Assembly (NCBI GenBank): GCA_020284085.1
Contig: JACEVL010000461.1
Span: forward strand, 488,501 to 552,500
Reading direction: 5' to 3'
Origin: Aporrectodea caliginosa
Lineage: Eukaryota; Annelida; Clitellata; Crassiclitellata; Lumbricidae
DNA length: 64,000 bases
This document shows positions 54,520-64,000 of the stretch, piece after piece. The first letter of the stretch is position 1. Every line of letters starts with the position of its first letter. The translations under genes were made by a program, and so were the position numbers. The notes under the pieces are model-generated. The model did not search any database. It worked only from the letters and a program-made list of their open reading frames with translations, and was not told the DNA's origin.

Positions 54520-54720
54520 ATACCGGAATATGCGTTTATCCACTAAATTATATGCACAAAGAGTATAGAATCTAACCAGGTTTGGCATTAAAGTCGAATT
54601 TCTTCATAATAAACTTTATACTGTCATCAACACAAAATGGCGAGCAATTAAAGTGTTTCACTACAATGACAAATAAGCTGGAGTTTTTTAAAGTATATCC
54701 TGCCATCTAGTGTGCCGCAA
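54520..54720 (-). repeat. Dispersed repeat, copy 5
   Basis: Contains ACTGTCATCAACACAAAATG, GCGAGCAATTAAAGTG and CCTGCCATCTAGTGTG, the complement of the copies near 160, 1440 and 33560. Confidence 0.5.
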
Positions 54721-54804
54721 CAAGTAAGAGTCTCGGCTCATGTAAATTGAGCCCTTATGGCTTAGAATAACAGTAGACCAAGTCCAGTTTTTGGAAAAAC
54801 GGCA

Positions 54805-55140
54805 CTACAAGATTATTACTGGAAAGTAGGCAATGCAGAAGGAGAAGTTTTTTGAATTAGCACCAAACAAGGCAACTCGGGGACATAGGTATAAATTATT
54901 TAAGAAACCAAAAGGGACATTAGGGCAGAAATTCTTCAGTGCCAGAGTTGTAGATTTGTGGAATAGTTTGGATGATAGTAGCCTAGCTACCGTCTCAGTG
55001 GACACTATCACAGCTTTTAAGAAGAAGCTAGGAAAATTGGGCTATTAATCATGTTCCAGGTTAATTGCAGTGGTTCTAACACAGACTAATAAAACGTCTT
55101 CTGAACCACTTAAAACCCTTGTTATGTTATGTTATTTTAT
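54805..55140 (+). mobile_element. LINE 3' end, second lineage
   Basis: The frame 54833-55048 reads RGHRYKLFKKPKGTLGQKFF, SARVVDLWNSLD and FKKKLGKL, the C-terminal signature of non-LTR polymerases (RGH..KL, FF..RVV..WN.L). A TTATGTTATGTTATTTTATG tail follows. It differs from the TGAA-tailed lineage. It is a 5'-truncated copy with an open 71-residue frame. Confidence 0.7.
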
Positions 55141-55390
55141 GTTAAGTGTATAATCGAACTCAGAGTTTAAAAATCTACACGATGAATAGTGGACCAAGTC
55201 CAAAAAACATCGCTGTTTCATTCCCAGAGGGTGTGCTATTATTAATCGCGTAAAATTCAGAGTAGGGCCTATAGGCCTACGTCCGAGTAACAGTGGACCA
55301 ACTTCAAATACTGGAGGTGGTCATTATTATAGTTCACCCACCGTCATCTCTATAAAGTAACCGACACAGCACTCATAATAATTTTCAAAC
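55141..55390. other. Intergenic, no gene recognised
   Basis: GTGGACCAAGTCCA-like words recur here and at 54775 (AGTAGACCAAGTCCAG), suggesting a small repeat. Confidence 0.3.
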
Positions 55391-55690
55391 GGTAAACGTG
55401 TAGTTTAGCGTCGTAAATTATTAGCCCATTGTAGCATTATTATTTTTCATCAATTCAACTTCTACTGTGGCGAGAATCCTTTTCGTCTATACAGCTTTCA
55501 TTAGGCAAGAATACGTTTCATCAGTCCAGCTTCTATTTAAGCAGGAATTATTTCTCATCAATACAACTTTTATTTAATGAAAAATTATGAAAAATTATTT
55601 TCCATGAACCCAGCTTCTATTTAAGCAGGATTGTTTTCATCTTCTATTTCATGAAAAATTATTTTCATCAATCCGACTTCTATTTAGCAA
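55391..55690 (-). mobile_element. Type-C element, left part
   Basis: GGTAAACGTGTAGTTTAGCG, then AGCCCATTGTAGCATTATT and about seven core units. The type-A element at 55698 is inserted in a unit and the C right end is not found. Confidence 0.65.
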
Positions 55691-55697
55691 GAATTCG

Positions 55698-56193
55698 GGT
55701 AAAGTCGTAGTTTACGTTGCTAAATTATTCTAATGTCTTCAATGCCGTACTTGACGTTGGTAAGTAAGAAGCCTACCTATGTGCATGTTAACTATCATCA
55801 ATCCAGCTTCCATTTCTTCTAGAAATTTTTTCATCAATCCAACTTCCATTTAATTGGAAAAACTTACTTTTATCGATCCAACTTCTATTTGACGAAAGAA
55901 ATATTTTTCATCAATGGAACTTTTATTTAAGCAAAGATCAAAGGATCATGGATCCAGCTTCTGATTACGGAAACAATTATTTTCATAAATCCAGCTTCTA
56001 TTGAATCGAAAACTTAATTTCATCCATCCAGCTTCTATTTACGGGATAAATTATTTCGATCAATCCAACTTCAATTTTGAACACAGGAATGTTTTCATCA
56101 ATCCCACTTCCATTTAGGGAAACAATTTCTTTCACCGATCCAGCTTAATGTGACAACATCAAATAATTTAGCAACGTAAACTACGACTTTACC
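55698..56193 (-). mobile_element. Minisatellite-core element, type A, with 8 bp TSD
   Basis: Ends GGTAAAGTCGTAGTTTACG and CTACGACTTTACC. It is flanked by AGAATTCG exactly (55690-55697 and 56194-56201). The flank is part of the type-C core it entered. Confidence 0.85.
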
Positions 56194-56516
56194 AGAATTC
56201 GTTTCGTCAAGATACTGGTACTTACAGAATATATAGAGTGGTACTTATGGAACGGCTACTCATCCTTATGGCTTAAATGCTTAATTAAGGTTCCATTAAA
56301 ATCCACAACGTTGACGTTTGTGCGTGTGGCCGCCTATGCCATGGTGACTCTGAGCTAACTGTGCAGTGTTTTGCTAATTGATGAAATATTTTTGTTTGCC
56401 ATGACACCGTAGCAACGTAAACTACGACTTTACCAGAATTCGTTTCGTCAAGATACTGGTACTTACAGAATATATAGAGTGGTACTTATGGAACGGCTAC
56501 TCATCCTTATGGCTTA
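56170..56516 (+). repeat. Direct repeat of about 104 bp around a 136 bp spacer
   Basis: The segment from GCAACGTAAACTACGACTTT through AGAATTCGTTTCGTCAAG to CATCCTTATGGCTTA is present at about 56171-56275 and again at about 56412-56516. It includes the end of the type-A element, so it arose after that insertion. Confidence 0.7.
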
Positions 56517-56547
56517 TTGACACCAATATCATGATAATATGCTAGCA

Positions 56548-56612
56548 GAGCTCTGAGTAGACATCATGAAGAGGCAGTATATAAATCTCAGAATGAATGA
56601 ATGAAGCGTTGT
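56548..56612 (+). repeat. LINE/SINE 3' tail fragment
   Basis: AGCTCTGAGTAGACATCATG, GAGGCAGTATATAAAT and (TGAA)n, a truncated copy of the 39330 tail. Confidence 0.6.
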
Positions 56613-56890
56613 ATCGCAATGGAGAGACTCTGAAATAGTAGGCTAATCACAATGAAGCGGCAGCCATAAACTTTGCGTCACTTTAACTTCTGTTTTCTTA
56701 CACGCACTTTCTCGTCTTTTCCACTTCAGTGGCATTCAATCTATCTCTCCAAGTTCTTGACAGCAAGCTTACTTTCATATTAAATTTTCAGCCATGCCAT
56801 CATCGAGTTCAGACAATGACTGGATAGCTAGCTAATTTCTTTGAAACCATGGAAGTAATCAGACACTGTTACGTAACCAATATCAAAAGT
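56613..56890. other. Intergenic, no feature seen
   Basis: Short ORFs only. Confidence 0.3.
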
Positions 56891-56894
56891 TACC

Positions 56895-57345
56895 TATCGA
56901 TAGTCCGAAGGTTCGCTTTATTGCAGCATATAGTTTGAGCATTGATCCAACTTCTACTTACACTAGGACATATTTTCATCAATCCAGCTGCCAACTTAAA
57001 CTATAAAATATTTTCATCAATCCAACTTCTACTTATACTATGACTTTTTCATCAATCCAGCTTCCACTTACACTACAAAATACTTTCATTGATCCATCTT
57101 CCACTTACATTTTTTCATCAATTCAACTTTCATTTAAGCTGGGATTATTTTCATCAATCCAACTTCTATTCAAGCAAGAATTCTTTTCTTCAGTCCAACT
57201 TCTACTTACACTATGACACTTTTTCATCAATCCATCTGCCACTTCAGCCGGGAATATTTGCATCAATTCAACTTCCATTTAAGTAAGAATTCTTTTCATC
57301 GATCCAACTTTTACGACTATAGGACCTTCGGACAATCGAACCTTC
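56895..57345 (-). mobile_element. Minisatellite-core element, type K
   Basis: The left arm has ATAGTCCGAAGGTTCG and the right GACCTTCGGACAATCGAACC, inverted relatives. About ten core units between use a variant spacer (TCTACTTACACTA). ATATCAA occurs at both outer edges (about 56881 and 57358). Exact ends are unclear. Confidence 0.6.
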
Positions 57346-57419
57346 GACCTGTTACCATATCAACATACATCCTCTTCGAATTTGCAAGACAAAGTTACTT
57401 TTTGGAGGATGCATTTTGA

Positions 57420-58110
57420 GAAAATATGCATTCGACCAAAACAAAAACAAATTTAGATATAACCTCAGCCATTACCATACAGAATACCTAAAGTTAGTTT
57501 AAACCAATATGTGACAGATTGGCATTTAGATGCTAAGCATAGAATTAAGTGTAAAGATCAAATATTCAGGATACATAACATTGATGATTACACATTTATT
57601 TTCGTAATGACCAAACAAAACGTCCACACTATATCGAAGTAGAATAAGCAAATCAATTCCTTTCCATTACCGGTACTTACTACAACTACATCATAAATCC
57701 AACGAAATACGCTAAATATCTATAATCTAAAATAGTCTCACAAAATGATGTACAGCCAACCGCTCCGTTAAATATCTCTTCCAGCGGAAGTATTTCTGAA
57801 GCTAAATTTAATATTTAACAATAAAGTTGTCAAGTAGCCTAACCCAGAACGGAAGACTTTACTGCATCTTTAGTAACTATAATAAAAAAAATCCTTTTGA
57901 TGACCTTCTGCAATTCTACAGTCTTAAAATTATGTGAGAAGAAGTCAACGTCTTAGACATGTGGTGCTTATAAGGAGTCTGGATTCTCTTCATCAGAATG
58001 CCTACTGTCAAGTCGTCTGAAATGAAAGTGGTACAACGTGTATGTACGAATCCAAGGACGTCTTTTGTGTACCTCAAATTACAATTGTTTTCAACTGTAA
58101 TTAAGTGGAA
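57420..58110 (-). other. 3' flank of the 58111 zinc-finger gene
   Basis: Aligns with 49150-49600 and 8380-8600 plus 9096-9300: ATATTCAGGATACAT, TCTAAAATAGTCTCAC, AACCGCTC, CAATAAAGTTG. No core element interrupts it, so it supplies the empty site for the element at 8607. Confidence 0.55.
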
Positions 58111-59253
58111 TCATAATGGTTCTTCTTTAATTTTCGTTAGAGGACAGGCAATTTCACTACTACCCGGATATATGTTCTTTGAGAAGCGTTCATTTGGTGT
58201 AACAACAGCGTCTGTACTAGTAAATGTCATGAAATGATGAGATAGGTTAGCAAGTGATTCACTTTCCATTTTAAGATCCTGTGGCTGTGTTTCTGCATGA
58301 AGTTGAAAATGCATTGCTGGAGAACTGCTCTTCGTATAAGGTTCATTGCACATGTGTTGCTTCTCAGTTGCATGAGTCATCCTGTGATGCTTTAGACTTG
58401 TAATTTTTGTGAAGCCTTTATCACACACCTCACATGTGTACGGGAGGTTTTCTTCTGTATGACTTCTCATATGATTCTTTAGAGTACTTGCCCTTGTATA
58501 TGTGTTCTCACATAACTGACATCTGTGTGGTTTCTCACCAGTATGGGTATTCATGTGCCTTTTCAGTTTACTACCTTCAGCAAATGATTTCTGACAAAGG
58601 TAGCATATGTATGGTTTTTCGCCAGTGTGGGTTCTGATGTGCCTTTTCAGAGTACTACCATCAACAAATGATTTCTGACATAGGAGGCACATGTACGATT
58701 TCTCGCCAGTATGGGTTCTCATGTGCCATTTCAGATTCCTACCTTCAATAAATGATTTCTGACATAGCTGGCACCTGTGTGGTTTTTCACCACTATGGGT
58801 TTTCATATGCGTTTTCAGATTATCACGATTAGCAAATGATTTCTCACATAACTGGCACCTGCATCTGTTTGGTTTTTCACCAGTATGTGTTCTCATGTGC
58901 CTTTTCAGTGTACTATTGTCAATAAATGATTTCTGACATAACTGGCACTTGCATGGTTTTTCACCAGTATGGGTTATCATGTGCCTTTTCAGAGTACTAC
59001 CGTCAATAAATGATTTCTCACATAGCTGGCAACTGTATGGTTTTTCGCCAGTATGGGTTCTAGTATGCACAACCAAGCAACCTACTTGAGTAAATGATTT
59101 GTCACAAGACAGACATTTGTATGGTTTCTCTCCAGTATGCGTTCTCAAGTGGTTTTTCAGATTATAACCCTGATCAAATGACTTCCGACATATCTTGCAC
59201 TTGTATTGTTTATCTTCCGCATGGGTTCTCGTATTCGCCATCAGGCTGCTCAT
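58111..59253 (-). CDS. Poly-C2H2 zinc-finger protein, ten fingers, C-terminal finger lost
   Basis: The 380-residue ORF starts [19 protein letters not shown] is the family N-terminus, so the second Met (residue 5) is an equally good start. Ten fingers with complete ligands lie between residues 17 and about 300. Between fingers 4 and 5 the linker has two extra residues (NRCRCQLC), probably from a 6 bp duplication. The conserved acidic stretch ([18 protein letters not shown]) and [14 protein letters not shown] follow. The ORF then ends TKIKEEPL at DNA resembling the family's 3' untranslated flank (ATGATTCCAC, AACAATTGTAATTT), so the segment encoding the separate C-terminal finger has been deleted. 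DNA binding should persist; whatever the last finger does is lost. Confidence 0.85.
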   Translation of the reverse strand: MSSLMANTRTHAEDKQYKCKICRKSFDQGYNLKNHLRTHTGEKPYKCLSCDKSFTQVGCLVVHTRTHTGEKPYSCQLCEKSFIDGSTLKRHMITHTGEKPCKCQLCQKSFIDNSTLKRHMRTHTGEKPNRCRCQLCEKSFANRDNLKTHMKTHSGEKPHRCQLCQKSFIEGRNLKWHMRTHTGEKSYMCLLCQKSFVDGSTLKRHIRTHTGEKPYICYLCQKSFAEGSKLKRHMNTHTGEKPHRCQLCENTYTRASTLKNHMRSHTEENLPYTCEVCDKGFTKITSLKHHRMTHATEKQHMCNEPYTKSSSPAMHFQLHAETQPQDLKMESESLANLSHHFMTFTSTDAVVTPNERFSKNIYPGSSEIACPLTKIKEEPL

Positions 59254-59700
59254 TTATTTGATAATTTCACTGTTTTTCTCCAGTATGGGTTCTTTGATGC
59301 GCTGTCAGATGATCATCTTGAGCATACAGTATTTGAAATAATTGGCATCTGCATGGCTTTCCAAAGTGAATTGTATGTGCTTCTCCAATCACCAGATCAT
59401 AGACAAAGTTGGGATTTATATGACATTTGAAAAGCATGAATTTTGGAATGTGCTTCAATGCAATTGCCTGTTGAAAGTTGTCCACAATTGTTGTTGTCAG
59501 AGGCTTTAGAACACCAGCAATGTCCAGTTTCTCACATTGACGACTTCATCTAAGTTTGCATTTCAGACGTTTACAAGAAGGATTCGTGTTTCATCTGTCA
59601 GTAGTAGTTTATTTCGATTAAAGTAAGAAAGTAGTCGCACAGAAAACTTTAAGATGAAATACTGAATATGAAGTAGTTGACTATAGTGAAAGATGTAGTC
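59254..59700 (-). pseudogene. 5' leader with worn finger, upstream of the 58111 gene
   Basis: The frame 59267-59485 ends CQLFQILYAQDDHLTAHQRT then HTGEKQ and a stop, a degenerate finger (second Cys replaced by F) just before the intact ORF. Homologous leader sequence lies before the 6351 and 37363 genes. Confidence 0.55.
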
Positions 59701-60010
59701 AAATAAATCCACTGTAATATCCTTGATGAATGCTGCTCGTCTTTCATATCCCTGCTAAAAAGAACAGAAAAACCTCAATATTTCACACATTTCAAAATAT
59801 AGAACACAACTTCATTGCTGCTCATTACAGTATAATGACAGTTCTCCATTCGTACTTGAGTGACGTTAGAAATAATGGCAAGGCACAATTTCTGGAATTC
59901 TTTACATAATTTTTGCCAAGAATTTGTCTTGCATAAACCTTTAATGTTATAGCTCTGTCTCAAAACAGAATGTCCTGACACCTGGACTAAGAAGTACACC
60001 ATTCCATGAA
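59701..60010 (-). other. Conserved 5' flank of the 58111 gene
   Basis: Inverted match to 36480-36790: CTCTGTCTCAAAACAGAATG, ATGCTGCTCGTCTTTC and GCTAAAAAGAACAGAAAAAC. It holds the empty target site of the type-D element found at 4117. Confidence 0.5.
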
Positions 60011-60199
60011 AAGTGAACAAATATACAAGTAATGCCAATTAAATCACACCAGTTTCTATCTATATAGTTGCTGCCAAAAGCAGCACAGCTAAACCTCGGT
60101 AAATTTGCTAACAGGCAAATTTCATAGAAGATAGGATTTAAAACTGAAAACTTAATTAAATATGCACAAAGCACTTCATAGAAAAAAGGGACAAAAGTC

Positions 60200-60388
60200 T
60201 TAAATGATTCGTTTATGTTGCCGCTTAATAAAATGCAATAGCTCATGTATTTCTTTGCCAATGATTACTTGCACATCTCGTCCACCATACACTTTGCTTG
60301 AAATGAGGACCACGTGAATGTGGTACAGAGGCTTTAAGAGACGCTTGACGTCCCATTCGTTGGAAGGATGGATGATGCAGAACAACAC
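60200..60388 (-). other. Unrecognised 62-residue ORF
   Basis: Somewhat protein-like (HPSNEWDVKRLLKPLYHIHV) but no family recognised; it may continue upstream in another exon or be chance. Confidence 0.15.
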
Positions 60389-60454
60389 TTGAAGATGGTG
60401 TCTCTTAAAAATGAAAGCAGAATTACGGTTGTCAGATTGTGGCAGAACCAGTTA

Positions 60455-60860
60455 AAATAAGAGCAAGATGTGCATGTTTGGATCGGAGACATGGACTATT
60501 GGATAGGCAGATATAGAAAAGCTCATAGAATGCGAAATTTGGTTATGGTGAAGCTCAAGGCATTTGATTTGTGGCAACAGGGAAGACTGGCCAAGATAAC
60601 TGGAGCAACTATAAAATAAACACGGAGGTGTTGCAACTCGTGCAAGACGGGAGGTAAATGATGAGCATGACATAGCGAGGAAACAAATTATATGGAATGG
60701 CCACAATCTAAGAGGAAATTCGCTTCTCAGGACATTGCTTGAAGAAATATTTGAAGGGAAGAACCCTCCAGGAAGACCAAGAAATCGGATGTTGGATAAA
60801 GGAAACAGACGAAGATATAAAGAAATTAACGAAAATAGAGAAGACGAAGAAGAAACAGCA
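60455..60860 (+). pseudogene. LINE C-terminal fragment, endonuclease-reverse transcriptase type
   Basis: Frames read SETWTI, a degenerate EIWLW region, then RKQIIWNGHNLRGNSLLRTL and EGKNPPGRPRNRMLDKG. These match the tail of RTE- or CR1-type polymerases (ETW, RRLKWFGH, GRPR.RWLD). Stops interrupt it. Confidence 0.55.
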
Positions 60861-61890
60861 GAGGAACAATAACACGAAGAACAAACACAAGAAGGAGTAG
60901 GTGTAATAGAATAATGATGACAAAAAAGAGAGCAAAGCGCTGAGCCCTAAGTGACTGGTCATGCATTAGAAAAGCCTTGGATGACAAAGCCAGTTAAGTA
61001 CTAAGTGCACAGACATAGATAAGTTGGAAATCAATTCAGTGTCATAATCTAAAACTACAACTCTGCTACGTGAATGAGCCTTGTCAGTTGATGGACCTAA
61101 ATTTATCAATTCTCTCCCTGCACCTGTACGTTCTACTCAGTCCCTTATGTGTCATGGAAGTGACCACTGTGGGCAGATTAGATGCCCATGATGAGGATTA
61201 GATACTATACCTGACGAAACAAGCTGGGGCTAAGAAAGTGAAATTGTTACAACTGAATATCCATGGCTACCTCTTGGCATTAGATTATGCAAAGTTCTCC
61301 TTTCCTTCACAGAACATGTATAATGGGAATTATGTTTATTAACTACTTGCATCGAAACTGAACTGTTTGAAGACCAAACAGTCTTGCACATTTTTTATAG
61401 ATAAGACAGTTTGAATAGCTGCAAATTTAGAACTTCCTATATTTAATCATCCAACGTCATTTGCATTATCCGCTTTTTAAACTGTAAAGTTGAAGCTGTT
61501 AAGAATTTAATCAATTTATGAAATGAAACAGAGTTTTGCAGTTAATGTGCATGCAATACTGTAATTTCAAAATATCATAGAAATGTCGTAAGTCGGCTGA
61601 ACGCCTTTATGTGACTGTTAAAAATTAGCAAAAATGGTGACTTAGAGCAGTTGTTGAATTGGGTAATTCTTGTATCCTTAAGCACCAAAAAACTCTGAGA
61701 GCAATGTTTACGTCTGAAGTTGCAAGCATGAACTCATACAACGTTAATCGCTTTTCTTCATTGGCTGAGCGTTTAGACAGAAGAATTTCAAAAAGTATTT
61801 TTTGTTTCAGTCAGAAAACAATAGAGTCTGACATCATTTTCCTTCTCATAATTTTTATAGTAAGAAAGAATTGGAAAAAGTATTAAATAG
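60861..61890. other. Intergenic, no gene recognised
   Basis: A glutamate/lysine-coding patch on + (60840-60910) is low-complexity. The 75-residue ORF at 61659-61886 has no recognised motif. Confidence 0.35.
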
Positions 61891-61896
61891 AACGGA

Positions 61897-62384
61897 GATC
61901 ATATTCATTCATTCATTCATTACGAAGATTTATAAAGCGCCCCTTCAAGGTTACTACTGAGGAGCGCTCCAGACCCCAGCACGGCTGAAAAGGGCAGTTT
62001 TGAGGCAATAATCGAAAGATTCAGAGTGGATTCTGGGAAGCAAGTGTAGCGCCAAAGGGAGCCTGTTCCAGAGTGCAGAGCGAGGGGCCAACCACAGACA
62101 AGGCGTGATTCTGCCTAGTAGCTGTATGGGCAAAAGGAACCAGGAGCACGCCCCGCTCAGTAGAGAGTGATGACCCGGAGCACTCAAGGTCGCGAAGATA
62201 AGCAGAGGCAAGGCCCAGCAAGTACCGCCAGACCAAAGCGATGATCTGATACGAGATCCACTGCTGGAGGGGGAGCCAGTGAAGCACATCCAGCATATAA
62301 CCTGAGACATGGTAAATCTGGGAATGTATCCGCAAAGGTGTGCGGCGGAACGCAGGACCCGGTCCATGCACCCCAAACTACCAA
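61897..62384 (-). pseudogene. LINE 3' end (CR1/L2-like) with decayed reverse-transcriptase tail
   Basis: The minus strand reads VLHWLPLQQWISYQIIALVW, GLASAYLRDLECS and, later, TRQNHALSVVGPSL. After a frameshift come LPLALHLLPRI and the tail GAGCGCTCCTCAGTAG, CTTGAAGGGGCGCTTTATAA and (TGAA)n. Same lineage as 39150-39395. Confidence 0.75.
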
Positions 62385-63135
62385 CTGTTGCCTAGATCAG
62401 GTTGACTTCAGATGACTGAAACCATTGAGTAAATGAAGATCCCATTCAAGATCTTTGGAAAAATGTCATGCTGAGACACCATGCAAATTCAACAGTTCAA
62501 AAGATGAATCCAACACCTTTTACATTTATATGCACATATTCAATAAAACAAACAATTAATGGTAAACAAAGGATGGGCACCGTTTGGAGGCTGAAAGAAA
62601 AATGCAACAGCTCCTCTGTCAAATATTTACAGGAAAATCACTGCAGCTCGATTTAAAACATTTCAGCTCCACTTAAAACACTGTGCAGCTCCACTGTGTC
62701 AGTTATACATGGATTAGGCCTATCACTCTTGTTCTCAAAGATTTACATACTATTAAAAGCCGATTTCTTGCATGTTTCATTTCACTGACATGTTTAAGCA
62801 ATGCTGTAGTCATAATTTGAAATAAATTTTTGCTTTCTGTATATAAACTAATAATTTAAATTATTATACTAAGATATATAAATATATGCAAAAAAACTTA
62901 AATTAAATTTCTTGCATATCAAAAAGAAGCATATTGCTAATTAGGAATTATGCTAACATAAAACTCTCATCATTCAATAAAAAATTACAACGTCAATCAC
63001 ATTAAACATATTATTATTTAATTCATTCATTTCGTGTCAACAATCTATCCATAGGAAATAAATTGAGCGTAGACTACATCATGGCTGCTCATCAATTCAG
63101 GAAATAAACAATAGCAATCCTCTGTACAAAAAATT
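62385..63135. other. AT-rich intergenic DNA, no gene recognised
   Basis: CAGCTCCACTT-like words repeat near 62640-62690. Nothing else was identified. Confidence 0.35.
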
Positions 63136-63481
63136 GGTTATCCTGTGGTTTACATTGCCTAATTATTTTTTTTCTTCAATGAAGTATACTTTACTTTTCG
63201 ACCAATGCCAATAACTGCCATCAATCCAGCATCCATTTCATAAAAAAATTATTTTCATCAAACCAACTTCCATTTAATACAAAAATACTTTTATTAATCC
63301 AAATTCTATTTAATCAAACAATTATTTTTAATCAATTCAACTTCTATCTCAGAAAGAATTATTCTCATCAATACAACTGCTATTTACAAAAACAATAATT
63401 TTCATGAATCCAGCTGCTCCTGAAGCAAAAGACTTAGGTTTCATCAATCCAGCTTCTATTTACGGAAACAATTATTTCCAT
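63136..63481 (-). mobile_element. Type-B element, left part
   Basis: GGTTATCCTGTGGTTTACA, a diverged B end, then seven to eight units. The right end is replaced by a type-C start at 63482. Confidence 0.6.
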
Positions 63482-63860
63482 GGTAAAAGTATTTTAGCAT
63501 ATTTAATTATTCGCCATTGAATGGGTTTCAGTGTTGGTCGAATACAAGTTGGATTTGCGAAAAGAATTCTTGCTAAATAGAAGTCACATTGATGAAAATA
63601 ATTTTTGATTAAACAGAAGTGAAAAGAATCTTGCTTAAATAGAAGCTGGATTGATGAAAAATAATTCGAAATTAAATAGAAGTTGTGCTGAAAAAAAAAA
63701 ATTCATGCTTAAATAGAAGCTGGATTGATTAAACGAATTCCTGCCTAAATAGAAGTTGGATCAATAAAAAGGATTCTCGCCGAAGTAGAAGTTGGATTCA
63801 GGAAAAATAATAACGCTAAAATGGGTGAACATAAAATACGCTAAGATCATTGAAATAATG
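63482..63860 (+). mobile_element. Type-C element with diverged ends
   Basis: GGTAAAAGTATTTTAGCATA, then ATTCGCCATTGAATGGGTTT and GTTGGTCGAATACAAG, eight units, and closing AAAATACGCTAAGATC. Confidence 0.55.
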
Positions 63861-64000
63861 GTAATCCTGGGAACGGCGGTCGTAAATTATGAAATGAAAG
63901 AAGTCTACAAAGTTATTTGATATTGTCACTTTAAAATGGAAGCTGGATTGATGAAAAGAACTGTTTCCAAAAAATGGAAGCTGGATTGATGAAAAAAACT
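63861..64000 (+). mobile_element. Type-E element, cut by the window end
   Basis: CCTGGGAACGGCGGTCG and AAATTATGAAATGAAAGAAG are followed by GATATTGTCACTTTAAAATGG and two units, exactly as in 35848-36231. The remainder lies outside the window. Confidence 0.7.

Overview
This is a eukaryotic, AT-rich window with no bacterial or viral gene organisation. It holds a dispersed family of poly-C2H2 zinc-finger genes buried in transposon debris. The word TAGGCCTA, the tRNA-derived SINEs, the CR1/L2-like LINE tails, the Ulp1-PHD gene remnant and a DD37D mariner would fit a marine invertebrate, with an echinoderm or other deuterostome as a guess. Species cannot be fixed from the sequence.

Zinc-finger loci lie at 355-666 (+), 6351-8213 (+), 16291-17586 (-), 37363-38847 (+), 44277-45062 (+) and 58111-59253 (-), with a 3'-end relic at about 49640-49750 (-). 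Most are a single intronless block of 28-residue fingers joined by HTGEKPY linkers. A serine-rich and acidic tail follows, then a separated C-terminal C-x2-C-x12-H-x3-H finger in which the usual core F and L are swapped. Homology extends into the 5' and 3' flanks, so whole loci were duplicated. The fingers nearest the 5' end are decayed in several copies. No KRAB, SCAN, BTB or ZAD domain is visible.

Most of the remaining DNA is one peculiar group of non-autonomous elements, usually 0.4-0.7 kb. Their interior is 5-14 imperfect units of about 36-40 bp built on GAAGCTGGATTGATGAAAA, or its complement. This core is bounded by many different terminal inverted repeats, called here types A to E, G, H, I, J and K. 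Several copies have 8-9 bp target-site duplications (TSDs), some are nested in one another, and paralogous zinc-finger flanks supply empty sites. The same core under many different ends is the strongest candidate here for an undescribed system.

Other mobile DNA: a 6.4 kb LTR element with 99.6% identical 500 bp LTRs and no recognisable gag-pol (20365-26754); a decayed piggyBac transposase (26930-28081); hAT-like MITEs with 8 bp TSDs (4886-5753, 13700-14818, 27223-27378, 28881-29360); a TTAA-flanked element (12399-13370); an internally deleted DD37D mariner (49994-51162) that cuts a Ulp1-protease/PHD-finger gene relic (51130-51833); a large foldback element rich in AAGGTCA half-sites (10090-11303); LINE fragments near 39.2, 39.6, 45.3-46.6, 54.8, 60.5 and 61.9 kb; and two or three SINE families.

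Only the zinc-finger ORFs look like host genes that may still work. Introns, promoters and expression cannot be judged from this sequence alone.
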